Source: Massilia sp. YIM B02769 (GTDB taxonomy: Bacteria > Pseudomonadota > Gammaproteobacteria > Burkholderiales > Burkholderiaceae_D). From it: DNA of 64,000 nt. The stretch covers positions 248,001 through 312,000 of the forward strand of contig NZ_JASNRC010000006.1 in the NCBI RefSeq assembly GCF_030411995.1, given 5' to 3'. Position 1 is the first letter of the stretch; the number at the start of each line of letters is the position of its first letter. The notes under the pieces were generated by a model. The model searched no databases. It was given only the letters and a program-made list of their open reading frames with translations, and had not been told where the DNA came from. Of the stretch, positions 44,299-54,299 are shown piece after piece. A program made the translations under genes and the position numbers.

Positions 44299-44324
44299 AA
44301 AAAGCCGGGCGAACCCGGCTTTTT
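44299..44324. terminator. Bidirectional terminator between rplI and dnaB
   Basis: AAAAAGCCGGG and CCCGGCTTTTT form an 11-base-pair stem with loop CGAA and T-runs on both strands. On the minus strand it ends the rpsF-priB-rpsR-rplI transcript before dnaB. Confidence 0.9.
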
Positions 44325-44366
44325 CCAGAATACAACAGCCAAAAAACGGCTGAAGATCAGCTTGAC

Positions 44367-44819
44367 TTAGGCAGCTTCGCCCACGACAGCGATGGTGATT
44401 TCCACGACGACGTCGGTGTGCAGGGCAACTGCAACCGGGTGTTCGCCGGTGGTCTTCAGCGGGCCGGTCGGCAGGCGCACTTGCGCCTTTTCGACGGCGA
44501 AGCCTTGCTTGGTCAGGGCTTCAGCGATGTCGAAGTTGGTGACCGAACCGAACAGACGGCCATCGACGCCGGCTTTTTGCGCGACGGTGATGGTCATGCC
44601 GCCCAGCTTTTCGCCTTGGGCTTGCGAAGCGGCCAGCTTTTCAGCAGCGGCTTTTTCCAGCTCGGCGCGCTTGACTTCGAACTCGGCCACAGCGGCCTGG
44701 GTTGCGCGGCGGGCCATCTTTTGCGGGATCAGGAAGTTACGTGCGTAACCGTCCTTGACCTTGACGACGTCGCCCAGGTTGCCGACGTTAACAACTTTTT
44801 CCAAAAGGATAACTTGCAT
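44367..44819 (-). CDS. rplI: 50S ribosomal protein L9
   Basis: 150 residues. [36 protein letters not shown] is the L9 signature, followed by the long central helix ([24 protein letters not shown]) and the C-terminal rRNA-binding domain. Last gene of the rpsF-priB-rpsR-rplI operon. Confidence 0.98.
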   Translation of the reverse strand: MQVILLEKVVNVGNLGDVVKVKDGYARNFLIPQKMARRATQAAVAEFEVKRAELEKAAAEKLAASQAQGEKLGGMTITVAQKAGVDGRLFGSVTNFDIAEALTKQGFAVEKAQVRLPTGPLKTTGEHPVAVALHTDVVVEITIAVVGEAA

Positions 44820-44855
44820 ATTTTTCTCCAGGGTGTTCTGAACTGACAGCCGCGA

Positions 44856-45146
44856 TTAGGCGTTGTGCAGGTCGGTGTACGGCAGCAGCGCGAGGTAGCG
44901 TGCGCGCTTGATCGCGGTGTCGACCTGGCGCTGGTAGTGCGCCTTGGTACCGGTCAGGCGTGCTGGCATGATCTTGCCGTTTTCCTGGACGAAGTCCTTC
45001 AGGGTGTCGACGTCTTTGTAGTCAACTTGTTCAACGCCGGCGGCGGTGAAACGGCAGAACTTCTTACGCTTGAACAGCGGGTTCTGCTGTTTGCGCTTCA
45101 GTTTTTCCTTGGCTTTGTTTTTGTCGAACTTTTTACCGAATGCCAT
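44856..45146 (-). CDS. rpsR: 30S ribosomal protein S18
   Basis: 96 residues, with a longer basic N terminus ([27 protein letters not shown]) than the 75-residue E. coli protein, as is common in Oxalobacteraceae. The core [63 protein letters not shown] is fully conserved. It binds S6 in the 30S platform. Confidence 0.98.
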   Translation of the reverse strand: MAFGKKFDKNKAKEKLKRKQQNPLFKRKKFCRFTAAGVEQVDYKDVDTLKDFVQENGKIMPARLTGTKAHYQRQVDTAIKRARYLALLPYTDLHNA

Positions 45147-45185
45147 GTGAGGCTCCTGTATATCTAAAAGGTGGGCCGCTAAGGA

Positions 45186-45479
45186 TTAAGCGGCGGCACT
45201 GAAATCAATGATGTGAAACACCAGGGCTTTGCTGTTGCGATTCTTTCGTGCCAAAAAACCCGTGAACTGGTGGGCGGCGCCCAACTCGGCGCTGGCGAAG
45301 CGGCCCGAGATTTCTCCCGCGGCGAACGCGGCGATCTCGAACTCCACCAGCCTTGCCACCCCTGCCTCGACCTGCTGCGAACTGTGCAGCAGGATTGCCG
45401 AAACGATCGGCACGCCGGCCGGGGTGTAGCGCAGTACGTCGCGTTCAGCGATGGTGGCGACGACTTGTAGCTGGTTCAC
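45186..45479 (-). CDS. priB: Primosomal replication protein PriB
   Basis: 97 residues from a GTG at 45479. One OB-fold domain: MNQLQVVATIAERDVLRYTPAGVPIVSAILLHSSQQVEAG, FEIAAFAAGEISGRFA and FTGFLARKNRNSKALVFHI. It binds single-stranded DNA and helps PriA restart stalled replication forks. Position between rpsF and rpsR is the classical one. No ATG is available near the conserved N terminus, so the GTG start is well supported. Confidence 0.95.
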   Translation of the reverse strand: MNQLQVVATIAERDVLRYTPAGVPIVSAILLHSSQQVEAGVARLVEFEIAAFAAGEISGRFASAELGAAHQFTGFLARKNRNSKALVFHIIDFSAAA

Positions 45480-45523
45480 TTCACTTCGGGCTCACGCCCG
45501 TTCACGAATCCTGGGGAAAGAAT

Positions 45524-45910
45524 TTAGGCAGCGGCGGCCGGGGCAGCAGCCGGGGCTTCTGCGCGGTGGCTCTTGGCTGCGTCTTCGCGCTGGACCGACT
45601 TCATCATTGGCGATGGAGCGGTTTCAGCTTTCTTCATCTTCACGGTCAGGTGACGCAGCACGGCATCATTGAACTTGAATGCGGTTTCCAGCTCGACCAG
45701 GGTCTCGTTGTCGCACTCGATGTTCATGCAGATGTAGTGTGCCTTCGGCAGCTTCTGGATCTGGTAAGCCATCTGGCGACGGCCCCAGTCTTCCACGCGA
45801 TGGATGTTACCGCCGCGCGCGGTGACGCTGGCCTTGTAACGCTCGATCATCGCCGGGACTTGCTCGCTTTGGTCCGGGTGGACGATAAAAACGATTTCAT
45901 AATGACGCAT
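45524..45910 (-). CDS. rpsF: 30S ribosomal protein S6
   Basis: 128 residues from ATG 45910, with GGAG nine bases upstream. [25 protein letters not shown] and [24 protein letters not shown] are conserved S6 blocks. The C-terminal tail ([11 protein letters not shown]) is Ala/Pro-rich. First gene of the operon; its promoter lies in the region shared with divergent lexA. Confidence 0.97.
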   Translation of the reverse strand: MRHYEIVFIVHPDQSEQVPAMIERYKASVTARGGNIHRVEDWGRRQMAYQIQKLPKAHYICMNIECDNETLVELETAFKFNDAVLRHLTVKMKKAETAPSPMMKSVQREDAAKSHRAEAPAAAPAAAA

Positions 45911-46098
45911 GCAACACTCCTTGAGGACGTTTAAACAAATGCCCACCTCGGCGTCAAGACGAGTGTGGGAAGGGAAAGCCGGCAATTATAACGCGAAGCT
46001 GCCGGCATGGCAATCGCGGGGGCTTGTACCTCTTCTACGACAGCCGGGCAAGAGAAAAGTCGGATTTATTTGCATTTACCCTTGCATTATGCGAAGCA

Positions 46099-46114
46099 CT
46101 GTACAAAAATACAG
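46099..46114 (+). promoter_or_regulatory. LexA (SOS) box upstream of lexA
   Basis: CTGTACAAAAATACAG matches the SOS consensus CTGT-N8-ACAG exactly at the outer tetramers. It lies 29 bases before ATG 46143, consistent with autorepression of lexA. Confidence 0.92.
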
Positions 46115-46142
46115 TCTGAATCGATAACCAGTGGTATACCCC

Positions 46143-46778
46143 ATGCTCAAGCTCACTGCAAGGCAAGAACAGATCCTCAACCTGATCAAGGAAGCGATCG
46201 ACAACACCGGCTTCCCGCCGACCCGCGCCGAGATCGCGAAGGAATTGGGCTTCAAGTCGGCCAACGCGGCCGAGGAGCACCTGCAAGCGCTGGCGCGCAA
46301 AGGCGCGATCGAGATCGTCTCGGGCACCTCGCGCGGCATCCGCCTGATCGGTGCGTCCGCCGAACCGGCCATGCCGGTCATCCCGGCCGCCCTGCTGATG
46401 CCGCTGCCGCTGGTCGGCCGTGTGGCGGCAGGCTCGCCCATCCTGGCCCAGGAACACGTGGAAGCCACCTACAACGTCGACCCGGCGATGTTCGCCGCCC
46501 GTCCCGACTTCCTGCTGAAGGTGCGCGGCTGGTCGATGCGCGACGCCGGCATCATGGACGGCGATTTCCTGGCCGTGAAAAAGGTCGACAGCGCCAAGAA
46601 CGGCCAGATCGTCGTCGCGCGGCTGGGCGAAGACGTGACGGTCAAGCGCTACCGCAAGACCGGCGACATGATCGAGCTGCTGCCGGAAAATCCGGACTTC
46701 AAGGTGATCCAGGTGGCGCCGGGCGACGAGTTCGCGCTGGAGGGGCTGGCGGTTGGCTTGATGCGCAGCTGGCACTGA
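46143..46778 (+). CDS. lexA: LexA repressor
   Basis: 211 residues from ATG 46143. The N-terminal winged helix ([57 protein letters not shown]) binds SOS boxes. The self-cleavage site is A96-G97 (RVAAGSPI) and the catalytic dyad is Ser131 (GWSMRDAGI) and Lys168 (VTVKRY), 37 residues apart as in E. coli. RecA filaments trigger cleavage and SOS induction. An ATG four codons upstream (46131) is an alternative start. An SOS box precedes it. Confidence 0.97.
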   Translation: MLKLTARQEQILNLIKEAIDNTGFPPTRAEIAKELGFKSANAAEEHLQALARKGAIEIVSGTSRGIRLIGASAEPAMPVIPAALLMPLPLVGRVAAGSPILAQEHVEATYNVDPAMFAARPDFLLKVRGWSMRDAGIMDGDFLAVKKVDSAKNGQIVVARLGEDVTVKRYRKTGDMIELLPENPDFKVIQVAPGDEFALEGLAVGLMRSWH

Positions 46779-46798
46779 GTATGGAATGAGGAAGTACA

Positions 46799-46824
46799 AG
46801 GTGGGTTCAGGAACCCGCCCTACG
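46799..46824. repeat. Single palindromic repeat unit (arm type GTGGGTTC)
   Basis: Arms GTGGGTTC (46801-46808) and GAACCCGC (46811-46818) with one G-T pair, followed by CCTACG. It is one reversed unit of the family found as pairs elsewhere. It lies between the convergent lexA and Sel1 genes, directly before their terminator. Confidence 0.7.
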
Positions 46825-46829
46825 TAAAA

Positions 46830-46853
46830 CAAAGGCCGCTGATGCGGCCTTTG
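46830..46853. terminator. Terminator between lexA and the Sel1 gene
   Basis: CAAAGGCCGC and GCGGCCTTTG form a ten-base-pair stem with loop TGAT. On the minus strand TTTT follows, so it mainly ends the Sel1-repeat gene; on the plus strand it also lies just after lexA. Confidence 0.8.
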
Positions 46854-46855
46854 TG

Positions 46856-47590
46856 TTACTTGCGCTTGCGTTCGACCGACTCGTCCTTCGGCGCCTTGTT
46901 CATGATCGCATTGTGCTCGGCAATATACGCCTCGGTCGCGCCGCGCCATACGGCCACGTCCGCCAGCACCATCTTCGACGCCACCTTCGCTTCTTCCGAC
47001 ACGTTTTCCTGCACCTGGGCCAGGTGGGTCCTGGCCTTTTCCATCTCGGCCGCGTTCATCAGTTTCGCGATGTCCGCTGGAATCCGGCTCGTCAGCGGCG
47101 ACGCCGCGTTCAGGTTCGTGACGAAACCGTTGTAGCACTCCTGCCACTTGTTGATCGCGTTGCTCACGCGGTCGATCTCGTCGGTCTGCTTCGAGATCGC
47201 CGGCACGCGCGGCGCCGGGCAGTAGAACTTGCCGGTCTTCAGGTCTTCGCCGTCGTACTTCGTCACCCAGTAATCGATGTCGGCACGGCGCGCGACGCGC
47301 TGCTGCATGATCACCAGCGAATCGGCGGCCACCTTGTTGCCCTTGGCCGCCGCCTTCGTGAACCACATCGTGGCCTTGGCCTCGTCGACCTCGCCCGCTT
47401 CGCCATACCAGTACATCTGACCCAGGTTCTGCTGGGCCTCGACGTTGCCGGCGTTCGCCAGCTTGGTGTACAGCTTCATCGCCTCGGGATATTTCTTTTG
47501 CTCGAACAAGGCCTTGGCATCGTCCAGCTCGCCCGCATGGGCCAGGCCGGCGAGCAGCAGGCCGGCAAGCAGCAGCGCAGTCTTTGTCAT
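46856..47590 (-). CDS. Exported Sel1-repeat protein
   Basis: 244 residues. Signal peptide 1-19 (LLLAGLAHA-G). Two to three Sel1/TPR-like repeats follow at about 20-95 (ELDDAKALFEQKKYPEAMKLYTKLANAGNVEAQQNLGQMYWYG... AKATMWFTKAAAKGN). The remaining part has two cysteines and no known motif. Sel1 proteins serve as periplasmic protein-binding scaffolds. It ends the minus-strand block led by metZ, purF and others, 24 bases after metZ, and may be co-transcribed. Confidence 0.85.
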   Translation of the reverse strand: MTKTALLLAGLLLAGLAHAGELDDAKALFEQKKYPEAMKLYTKLANAGNVEAQQNLGQMYWYGEAGEVDEAKATMWFTKAAAKGNKVAADSLVIMQQRVARRADIDYWVTKYDGEDLKTGKFYCPAPRVPAISKQTDEIDRVSNAINKWQECYNGFVTNLNAASPLTSRIPADIAKLMNAAEMEKARTHLAQVQENVSEEAKVASKMVLADVAVWRGATEAYIAEHNAIMNKAPKDESVERKRK

Positions 47591-47614
47591 GTTGTCGCGT
47601 CTCGTCAGTATGAA

Positions 47615-48856
47615 TTACGCGCTTAGCGCCGCGCGGAAGTCTTCCAGCAAATCATCGGTATCCTCGATGCCCACCGACACCCGGATCAGCGACTCGGCGA
47701 TGCCCATGCTGGCGCGGCGCTCGGCGCCCATCTCGAAGAAGATCGTGTGCGCCACCGGAATCACCAGCGTGCGGGTGTCGCCCAGGTTACTCGCGGGGAT
47801 GGCCAATGTAAGGCGGTTCAGGTAATCGAAGCAATCGATGCCGTCCTTCAGCTCGAAGCTCAGCAGCGAACCGCCGGCGCGGAACAGTTCCGTCGTCACG
47901 CCATGCTGCGGGTGCGATGCCAGGCCCGGGTAATGCACGGCCGCGACGCGCTCATCCGCTTCCAGCATGCGCGCCAGCGCCAGCGCGTTGCCCGTCGTGC
48001 GTTCCATGCGCAGCGCCAGGGTTTCCGCGCCGACCGCGATGTGGTGCGCCGCTTCCGGCCCGAGCGAGGCGCCGAAGTCGCGCAGGGCCTTCGCGCGCAG
48101 TTGCGCCATGCCCTGGTTGGCCGCCGGCTGCTTGCGGAAGTTGTCGGCGATGTTCGGGTAGGCGCTCCAGTCGAACAGGCCGGTATCGGTCAGCGCGCCG
48201 CCCAGCGCGATGCCGTGGCCGGCAATCGACTTGGTCAGCGAATTCACGACCAGGCCCGCGCCCACGTCCTTCGGACGGAAGAGATACGGCGTGGTCATGG
48301 TGTTGTCGACCACGTACAGGATGCCGCGTGCACGGCACAGTTCGCCGATGCGCTTGAGGTCGGCAACCTGGGTGCGCGGATTCGCGATCGTCTCGACGAA
48401 CACGAAGCGGGTGTTCGGCTTGAGCGCCGCTTCCACGTTGGCAACGTCCGTCGCGTCGACGAAGGCGACGTCCACGCCCTGCCCTGCCACCGTCTGCCAC
48501 AAACTGTTGGTGTTCCCGAACAGGAAGCTCGACGAGACGATGTGGTCGCCCGCCTTCAAGAGCGCCTGGAACAGCGCGCCGATGGCCGCCATGCCGGTGC
48601 CGAAGCACAGGGTGGCGACGCCGTCTTCCATTTTGCTCACCTTGTCTTCCAGCGCGGAGACCGTCGGGTTGCCCTGGCGGCCGTAGCGGAAGCCCGGCTC
48701 CTTGCCCTGGAACACCGAGGCAAGCTGGCGCGCATCGTTGTAGCCGAAGGCCACCGAGGTGTGCACCGGCTTGTGCAGCGACCCCTGCTCGATCGTCTTG
48801 CGGCGGTCGTTGTGGAGGATGGTGGTGGTGAAACCGTAGTTCTTTTTATCGCTCAT
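47615..48856 (-). CDS. metZ: O-succinylhomoserine sulfhydrylase (Cys/Met-metabolism PLP enzyme)
   Basis: 413 residues. FRYGRQGNPTVSALEDKVSKMEDGVATLCFGTGMAAIGALFQALLKAGDHIVSS, VDNTMTTPYLFRP and NSLTKSIAGHG with Schiff-base Lys209 place it in the gamma-synthase/sulfhydrylase family. The gene order cvpA-purF-metZ is conserved in beta- and gammaproteobacteria and supports the MetZ assignment, which makes homocysteine from O-succinylhomoserine and sulfide. On sequence alone cystathionine gamma-synthase remains possible. Confidence 0.83.
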   Translation of the reverse strand: MSDKKNYGFTTTILHNDRRKTIEQGSLHKPVHTSVAFGYNDARQLASVFQGKEPGFRYGRQGNPTVSALEDKVSKMEDGVATLCFGTGMAAIGALFQALLKAGDHIVSSSFLFGNTNSLWQTVAGQGVDVAFVDATDVANVEAALKPNTRFVFVETIANPRTQVADLKRIGELCRARGILYVVDNTMTTPYLFRPKDVGAGLVVNSLTKSIAGHGIALGGALTDTGLFDWSAYPNIADNFRKQPAANQGMAQLRAKALRDFGASLGPEAAHHIAVGAETLALRMERTTGNALALARMLEADERVAAVHYPGLASHPQHGVTTELFRAGGSLLSFELKDGIDCFDYLNRLTLAIPASNLGDTRTLVIPVAHTIFFEMGAERRASMGIAESLIRVSVGIEDTDDLLEDFRAALSA

Positions 48857-48868
48857 GGTGCCCGGCCC

Positions 48869-50395
48869 TTACTCCGCAGCCACGGGCGGGTTCAGGTTCA
48901 GCTGGGTACGCACGGCATCCTCGGCCGGCGCCGGCTTGCCGCCGTTGTGGCGCGCCGATTCCAGGTTGTCCAGGTAGGCCGGGGTCACGTCGCCGGTCAC
49001 GTACACGCCATCGAAGCAGGAGGCTTCGAAGTTGGTCAGCTCCGGGTTCACGTCCGAGATCGAGCGCTTCAGCGCATCGATGTCCTGGTAGACCAGGCGG
49101 TCGGCCGTGATTTCCTTGCACACTTCCTCGACGGTGCGGCCATAGGCGATCAGCTCGTCGCGGGTCGGCATGTCGATGCCGTACACGTTCGGGAACAGCA
49201 CCGGCGGCGCGGCCGAGGCGAAGAACACCTTGCGGGCGCCGGCTTCGCGCGCCATCTGCACGATCTCGCGGCTGGTGGTGCCGCGCACGATCGAGTCGTC
49301 GACCAGCAGCACGTTCTTGCCCTTGAACTCGGAACCGATCGCGTTCAGCTTCTGGCGCACCGACTTCTTGCGCATGCCCTGCCCCGGCATGATGAAGGTA
49401 CGGCCGATGTAGCGGTTCTTGATGAACCCTTCGCGGTATTCCACGCCCAGCTTCAGCGCCAGCTGGATCGCCGCCGGACGCGAGGAATCGGGAATCGGCA
49501 TGACGACGTCGATTTCCTCGACTGGGATTTCCTTGCGAATCTTGTCGGCCAGGTATTCACCCATTTTCAGGCGGGTGGCGTACACCGAGGCGCCGTCGAT
49601 CACCGAGTCCGGACGCGCCAGGTAGACGTATTCGAAGGCGCAGGGGTTCAGTGATGGATTTTCCGCGCACTGGCGTGCATGCAACTGGCCATCGTCGCCG
49701 ATGAACACGGCTTCGCCCGGCGCGATGTCACGCACGAAGCGGAAACCGATGCCTTCCAGGGCCACCGATTCGCTCGCCACCATGTATTCGATGCCGTGCT
49801 CGCCCTCGTTCATGCCCAGGCACAGCGGACGGATGCCGTAGGGGTCGCGGAAGGCCAGCATGCCGTGGCCGGCGATCTGGGCGACGACCGCGTAGGCGCC
49901 GCGCACGCGCTTGTGCACGATGCCGACCGCCTTGAACAGCGCCTCGGCGTCGAGCGAATAACCGTTGGCCGCGACCTGGATCTCGTGCGCCAGCACATTC
50001 AGCAGCACTTCCGAGTCGGAATTCGTGTTGATGTGGCGGCGGTCGTTGCGGAACAGCGCGTCCTTCAGCTCGGCCTGGTTCGTCAGGTTGCCGTTGTGGG
50101 CCAGGGTGATGCCGAACGGTGCGTTCACGTAGAACGGCTGCGCTTCTTCCTCGCTCGACGAACCGGCGGTCGGGTAGCGGCAATGGCCGATGCCGGTATT
50201 GCCCTGCAGCGAACGCATGTTACGGGTACGGAACACGTCGCGCACCAGGCCGTTGGCCTTGTACATCGAGAACATGCTGCTGTGATTGGTTGCAATGCCC
50301 GCCGCATCCTGGCCGCGGTGCTGCAGCAGCAGCAATGCGTCGTACAAGAGCTGGTTGACGGGAGTTTGCGAGACGACGCCGACGATGCCACACAT
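48869..50395 (-). CDS. purF: Amidophosphoribosyltransferase
   Basis: 508 residues. The N-terminal nucleophile Cys2 follows Met1 directly (MCGIVGVVS), so there is no propeptide as in the E. coli type. [11 protein letters not shown] and HNGNLTN line the glutaminase site. The phosphoribosyltransferase motif [13 protein letters not shown] binds PRPP. It makes phosphoribosylamine, the first step of purine synthesis. It follows cvpA by 37 bases and leads into metZ. Confidence 0.98.
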   Translation of the reverse strand: MCGIVGVVSQTPVNQLLYDALLLLQHRGQDAAGIATNHSSMFSMYKANGLVRDVFRTRNMRSLQGNTGIGHCRYPTAGSSSEEEAQPFYVNAPFGITLAHNGNLTNQAELKDALFRNDRRHINTNSDSEVLLNVLAHEIQVAANGYSLDAEALFKAVGIVHKRVRGAYAVVAQIAGHGMLAFRDPYGIRPLCLGMNEGEHGIEYMVASESVALEGIGFRFVRDIAPGEAVFIGDDGQLHARQCAENPSLNPCAFEYVYLARPDSVIDGASVYATRLKMGEYLADKIRKEIPVEEIDVVMPIPDSSRPAAIQLALKLGVEYREGFIKNRYIGRTFIMPGQGMRKKSVRQKLNAIGSEFKGKNVLLVDDSIVRGTTSREIVQMAREAGARKVFFASAAPPVLFPNVYGIDMPTRDELIAYGRTVEEVCKEITADRLVYQDIDALKRSISDVNPELTNFEASCFDGVYVTGDVTPAYLDNLESARHNGGKPAPAEDAVRTQLNLNPPVAAE

Positions 50396-50432
50396 GGTGT
50401 GCTCCTAAGAACTGAATGCCGTTACAGAAAGA

Positions 50433-50921
50433 TCAAAACTGAACATGCTGCGCCAGGGCAGCGGGAAGGAAAGGCTTGACGGTGCGCGCGCCGGTCTCGG
50501 CCAGGGGCGACAGCAGCGCGTCTTTCCAGAAAGCTTGTTGAGGGATGGAAGTCATCGAGCACAATATGACGGCGGCCAGCACGATTACAACACCGCGCGC
50601 CAGGCCGAACAGGCCGCCGAGGCCGCGGTCCGCCAGGCTCAGCCCGGCCGCCTCGATCAGCGATCCCAGCGCCAGCGACAGCAGGCCCATCAGGATACGC
50701 ACGCCGAGGAACAGGGCGCCAAAGGCGACCATCAGGCGCACCGTCTCGCCGGGCAGCAGTTCCGGCAGCAGCGGCGCCAGTTGGGCGCCATAGGCATTTG
50801 CCACCACAAAGGCGACCACCCAGCCCAGCAGGGACAGGATTTCCTTCACCAGGCCGCGCATCGTACTGATGATGACGGAGGAAATCAGCACGAACAATAC
50901 CAGATAATCGAAGATCGTCAC
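50433..50921 (-). CDS. cvpA: CvpA family membrane protein
   Basis: 162 residues with four hydrophobic segments (about 4-22, 27-47, 63-85, 101-122). MTIFDYLVLFVLISSVIISTMRGLVKEILSLLGWVVAF is the CvpA signature. The family is linked to colicin V export and envelope stress in E. coli; the mechanism is unknown. Its position directly before purF is conserved. Confidence 0.93.
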   Translation of the reverse strand: MTIFDYLVLFVLISSVIISTMRGLVKEILSLLGWVVAFVVANAYGAQLAPLLPELLPGETVRLMVAFGALFLGVRILMGLLSLALGSLIEAAGLSLADRGLGGLFGLARGVVIVLAAVILCSMTSIPQQAFWKDALLSPLAETGARTVKPFLPAALAQHVQF

Positions 50922-50937
50922 GCCGCCCCGACTACGC

Positions 50938-51930
50938 TCAGACTGGGACCAGGAAGCCGCTGAAGCCTTGGCTGCTCAGCTTGGCACGGGCCTTTTCGGC
51001 TTCTTCGCGGCTGCCGAAGGGGCCGACCTGCACCCGGATCAGCTCGCCGGACTTGCGGGTATGGGCGCTGACACCGGCTGCGCGCAGGCGCGCCTGCAGT
51101 TCCGCCACCTTTTCCTGGCTCGCCAGGGCGGCCACCTGGACCACGAAGCGCTGGCTGGCTTCCGGCTTGTCGGCGGCGGGTTTTTCCGCCTTTTCCGCCG
51201 GCTTGCCTTCGAGCAGGGCCAGGGCACGGGCGGCCTCCTGGTCCTTGGCGCGCGGCTTGTCCTCGGTCTTTTTCGGTTCGGGCTTCTTCGGCTCGGGTTT
51301 CGGTTCCGGTTTCTTCGGTTCCGGTTTCGGCTCGGGCTTGTGCTCGACCGGCTTCGGTTCGGGTTTCTTGACTTCCGGCTTGTGCTCCGGCTTCGGCTCG
51401 GGCTTGCGCTCCGGCTCGGCGTACACCAGTTCCTTCGGATCGAACTTCGGCGCCTCGGCGGTCTTCACCGGCGGCGGCGTCACGGCGGGCCTGGCGGCGG
51501 GCACCGGCGCCGTGGCCGGGGCCGGCGTTGGCGACTCCACGATTTCCTCGTTCTGGTCGACGCTGTCGGCGGCCGGCACCGGGTTCGACGGCACCGGCAA
51601 GGCCGCGGCCTTGTCCTTCGACGGGATATCGATGGCGATGTCGCCTACCAGCGGACGCGGTTCGGAGTCGAGCAGCATCGGCAGGCCAACAGCGGCGGCC
51701 AGCGCCAGCGCGATCGCGCCTACCAGGCGGCGGCGCGCGCGTTTTTTCTCGGGAAGCATGGGGTCGCCACCGCTGCGGCTGCGGCGCGAGGCGCTGGCGG
51801 CTTCGCCCGCGTAGGCGGCTCGCTTGGCACGGGCGCGCTCGGCAAGATTGTCGTCATCGCGGGAAAAACGGCCACTGTCCTGGGCAGTGCTTTCTTGCTT
51901 GTTTTTACTAAAGATCGAGAACAAGCCCAT
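50938..51930 (-). CDS. dedD: SPOR-domain cell division protein, DedD-like
   Basis: 330 residues. A cytoplasmic N terminus (1-66) is followed by one membrane helix (about 68-86), a long periplasmic linker with KPEP/KPEPKK repeats (about 170-225), and a C-terminal SPOR domain (about 258-330, RFVVQVAALASQEKVAELQARLRAAGVSAHT ... RVQVGPFGSREEAEKARAKL). SPOR domains bind glycan strands lacking stem peptides at the division septum. Position between folC and cvpA is the DedD position. Confidence 0.92.
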   Translation of the reverse strand: MGLFSIFSKNKQESTAQDSGRFSRDDDNLAERARAKRAAYAGEAASASRRSRSGGDPMLPEKKRARRRLVGAIALALAAAVGLPMLLDSEPRPLVGDIAIDIPSKDKAAALPVPSNPVPAADSVDQNEEIVESPTPAPATAPVPAARPAVTPPPVKTAEAPKFDPKELVYAEPERKPEPKPEHKPEVKKPEPKPVEHKPEPKPEPKKPEPKPEPKKPEPKKTEDKPRAKDQEAARALALLEGKPAEKAEKPAADKPEASQRFVVQVAALASQEKVAELQARLRAAGVSAHTRKSGELIRVQVGPFGSREEAEKARAKLSSQGFSGFLVPV

Positions 51931-51940
51931 GCGCTTTTAA

Positions 51941-53239
51941 TCAGTGAAGAGAGTTTTTTCGGGCCGCCATCACGCCGGCGACGGTATAGAACGAGCCAAA
52001 GACCACAATTCTATCATTCTCCTCGGCACGGCTCACCGCATTTGCAAAGGCGGCCGCCGGATCGGCGAAGGTGGTGACCGAAAAGTCCGCTTCCCTGGCG
52101 CCGGCCGGCTTCAATGCGGCCACCTGCTGCGCCAGTTTCCCGCCCTTTGCCGAGCGTGGCGACGGCAGGTCGGCCAGGCACCAGTGGTCGATCAAACCGG
52201 CCATCGGCGCCAGCACGCCTTCGATGTCCTTGTCTTCCATGATGCCGAACACGGCATAGGTATAGCGATGGAAACCCATGTTGCCGAGGTTCTGGGCCAG
52301 AGTGGCCGAGGCGTGTGGGTTATGCGCCACATCGAGCACCGTGGTTGGGCGGCCCGGCAGCACCTGGAAGCGTCCCGGCAGCTCCACCAGGGCCAGGCCC
52401 GTGCGCACTTCCTGGGCGCCGGCCGGCAACTGCATGCGCAGCGCTTCCAGCGCGGCCAGCGCGGCCGAGGCGTTCAGCAGCTGGTTCGCGCCGCGCAGGG
52501 CCGGATACGCCAGCGAATTGCGGCGCATGCTGCGCCCGCCCCAGCTCCACTGCTGCTGGTCGCCCTGGTAATTGAAATCGCGGCCGATCAGCCACAAATC
52601 GGCGCCGATGTCCTCGGCATGCTTGATCAGGGTGGCGGGCGGCACCGGGTCGCTGCAGATCGCGGTCTTGCCGGCGCGGAAGATGCCGGCCTTCTCGAAG
52701 CCGATGGCGTCGCGCGTGTCGCCCAGGTAATCGGCGTGGTCGATGTCGATGCTGGTGACGATGGACACGTCGGCGTCGATCACGTTCACCGCATCCAGGC
52801 GCCCGCCCAGGCCCACTTCCAGGATCGCCACGTCGACGCCGGCCTTCGAGATCAGGTGCATGATGGCCAGGGTCGTGAACTCGAAATAGGTCAGCGAGAT
52901 GTCGCCGCGCTGGGCCTCGACGTAATCGAAGGCTTCGACGATGGCTTCGTCGCCCGCCATTTCGCCGTTGATGCGGGCGCGCTCGTTGAAGTCGAGGAAG
53001 TGCGGCTTGATGTAGAGGCCGGTGCGGTAGCCGGCGTGCAGCAGGACGGACTCGAGCATGGCGCAGGTCGAACCCTTGCCGTTGGTGCCGGCCACCATGA
53101 TCACCGGGCATTCAAAGGCCAGGCCCATGCGCTCCTTGACGGCGCGCACGCGGTCCAGGCCCATGTCGATATAGGTTTCGGCGTGGCGCGACTCGATCAG
53201 CGCCAGCCACGCGGGCAAGGTGGTGGGGAGGTTGTGCAT
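51941..53239 (-). CDS. folC: Folylpolyglutamate synthase / dihydrofolate synthase
   Basis: 432 residues from ATG 53239. The ATP-binding P-loop is in VAGTNGKGSTCAMLESVLLHAGYRTGLYIKPH. VGLGGRLDAVNVIDADVSIVTSIDIDHADYLGD is the Mur-ligase-type metal and folate region, and LDVAHNPHAS is in the C-terminal domain. It adds glutamate to dihydropteroate and folates. It starts 93 bases after accD, across a small hairpin at 53259-53293. Confidence 0.97.
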   Translation of the reverse strand: MHNLPTTLPAWLALIESRHAETYIDMGLDRVRAVKERMGLAFECPVIMVAGTNGKGSTCAMLESVLLHAGYRTGLYIKPHFLDFNERARINGEMAGDEAIVEAFDYVEAQRGDISLTYFEFTTLAIMHLISKAGVDVAILEVGLGGRLDAVNVIDADVSIVTSIDIDHADYLGDTRDAIGFEKAGIFRAGKTAICSDPVPPATLIKHAEDIGADLWLIGRDFNYQGDQQQWSWGGRSMRRNSLAYPALRGANQLLNASAALAALEALRMQLPAGAQEVRTGLALVELPGRFQVLPGRPTTVLDVAHNPHASATLAQNLGNMGFHRYTYAVFGIMEDKDIEGVLAPMAGLIDHWCLADLPSPRSAKGGKLAQQVAALKPAGAREADFSVTTFADPAAAFANAVSRAEENDRIVVFGSFYTVAGVMAARKNSLH

Positions 53240-53258
53240 GGTGCTCTTGTATGGATAA

Positions 53259-53293
53259 ACGGCCGGCGGCCCGCTAGGCGGACGGCCGGCCGT
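53259..53293. other. Hairpin in the accD-folC gap
   Basis: ACGGCCGGC (53259-53267) and GCCGGCCGT (53285-53293) form a nine-base-pair stem with a 17-base loop. No T-run on either strand. It could slow or attenuate transcription between accD and folC. Confidence 0.4.
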
Positions 53294-53332
53294 CAATCAT
53301 GGTTCGATCTCGCGCCGGGTTGACTCGACGGC

Positions 53333-54208
53333 TTACTCGGCGACGACTTCGGCAGCCTGGTTTTGCAGCAGGGCCAGCAGACGGGCGATTTCTTCGCGCA
53401 TCTTGCGGCGGTCGACGATCATGTCGACGGCGCCCTTTTGCACCAGGAACTCGGCGCGCTGGAAGCCTTCCGGCAGCTTTTCGCGCACGGTGTTTTCGAT
53501 CACGCGTGGACCGGCGAAGCCGATCAGGGCCTTCGGCTCGGCAATCACCACGTCGCCCATGAAGGCGAAGGAGGCCGAGACGCCGCCCATGGTCGGGTCG
53601 GTCAGCACGCTAATGAATGGCAACTTCTTTTCCGACAGCTTGGTCAGCATGGCCGTGGTCTTGGCCATCTGCAGCAGCGACAGCAGGCCTTCCTGCATGC
53701 GGGCGCCGCCGGTGGCGGTGATGCAGATGAACGGCACTTTCTGTTCCAGCGCGATTTGGGCGCCGCGGGCGAAGCGTTCGCCGACGACCGAACCCATCGA
53801 GCCGCCCATGAATTCGAATTCGAAGCAGGCCACGACCACCGGCAGGCTCATGATCGAGCCGCCCTGGACGATCAGCGCATCGGTTTCGCCGGTGGCGTCC
53901 ATCGCCGCCTTCAGGCGGTCCGGGTACTTCTTGCTGTCCTTGAACTTCAGGGTGTCGACCGGCAGCGCTTCCTGGCCGATTTCATAGCGGCCGCCTTCGT
54001 CGAGCAGCGCATCGAGGCGCTCGCGCGCACGGATGCGCATGTGGTGGTCGCACTTCGGGCAGACGTGCAGGTTCGATTCCAGGTCGGCGCGGTACAGGAC
54101 CGCTTCGCACGACGGGCATTTGACCCACAGGCCTTCCGGCATGGTCTTGCGATTGGCGGCATCGGAGCGCTGGATGCGTGGGGGCAGCAGTTTTTCCAAC
54201 CAACTCAT
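53333..54208 (-). CDS. accD: Acetyl-CoA carboxylase carboxyltransferase subunit beta
   Basis: 291 residues from ATG 54208, with AAAGGAGAG six bases upstream. The N-terminal zinc ribbon uses C31, C34, C50 and C53. [40 protein letters not shown] is the carboxyltransferase core. With AccA it moves the carboxyl group from biotin to acetyl-CoA, starting fatty acid synthesis. In many relatives trpA lies directly upstream; here a four-gene cassette intervenes. Confidence 0.97.
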   Translation of the reverse strand: MSWLEKLLPPRIQRSDAANRKTMPEGLWVKCPSCEAVLYRADLESNLHVCPKCDHHMRIRARERLDALLDEGGRYEIGQEALPVDTLKFKDSKKYPDRLKAAMDATGETDALIVQGGSIMSLPVVVACFEFEFMGGSMGSVVGERFARGAQIALEQKVPFICITATGGARMQEGLLSLLQMAKTTAMLTKLSEKKLPFISVLTDPTMGGVSASFAFMGDVVIAEPKALIGFAGPRVIENTVREKLPEGFQRAEFLVQKGAVDMIVDRRKMREEIARLLALLQNQAAEVVAE

Positions 54209-54299
54209 GTTCTCTCCTTTGCGACGATTCTTAAGTTGGCGCGTAGTGTAGCCGCTAGCGCCGGGCTTGTCGACCGCTTGGCTTTCTGACAATCAAACG

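Noticed and set aside
51235..51430. Repetitive DNA that looks like a minisatellite
   Set aside because: It encodes the Lys-Pro-Glu-Pro linker of the DedD-like protein, a normal feature of these periplasmic linkers.
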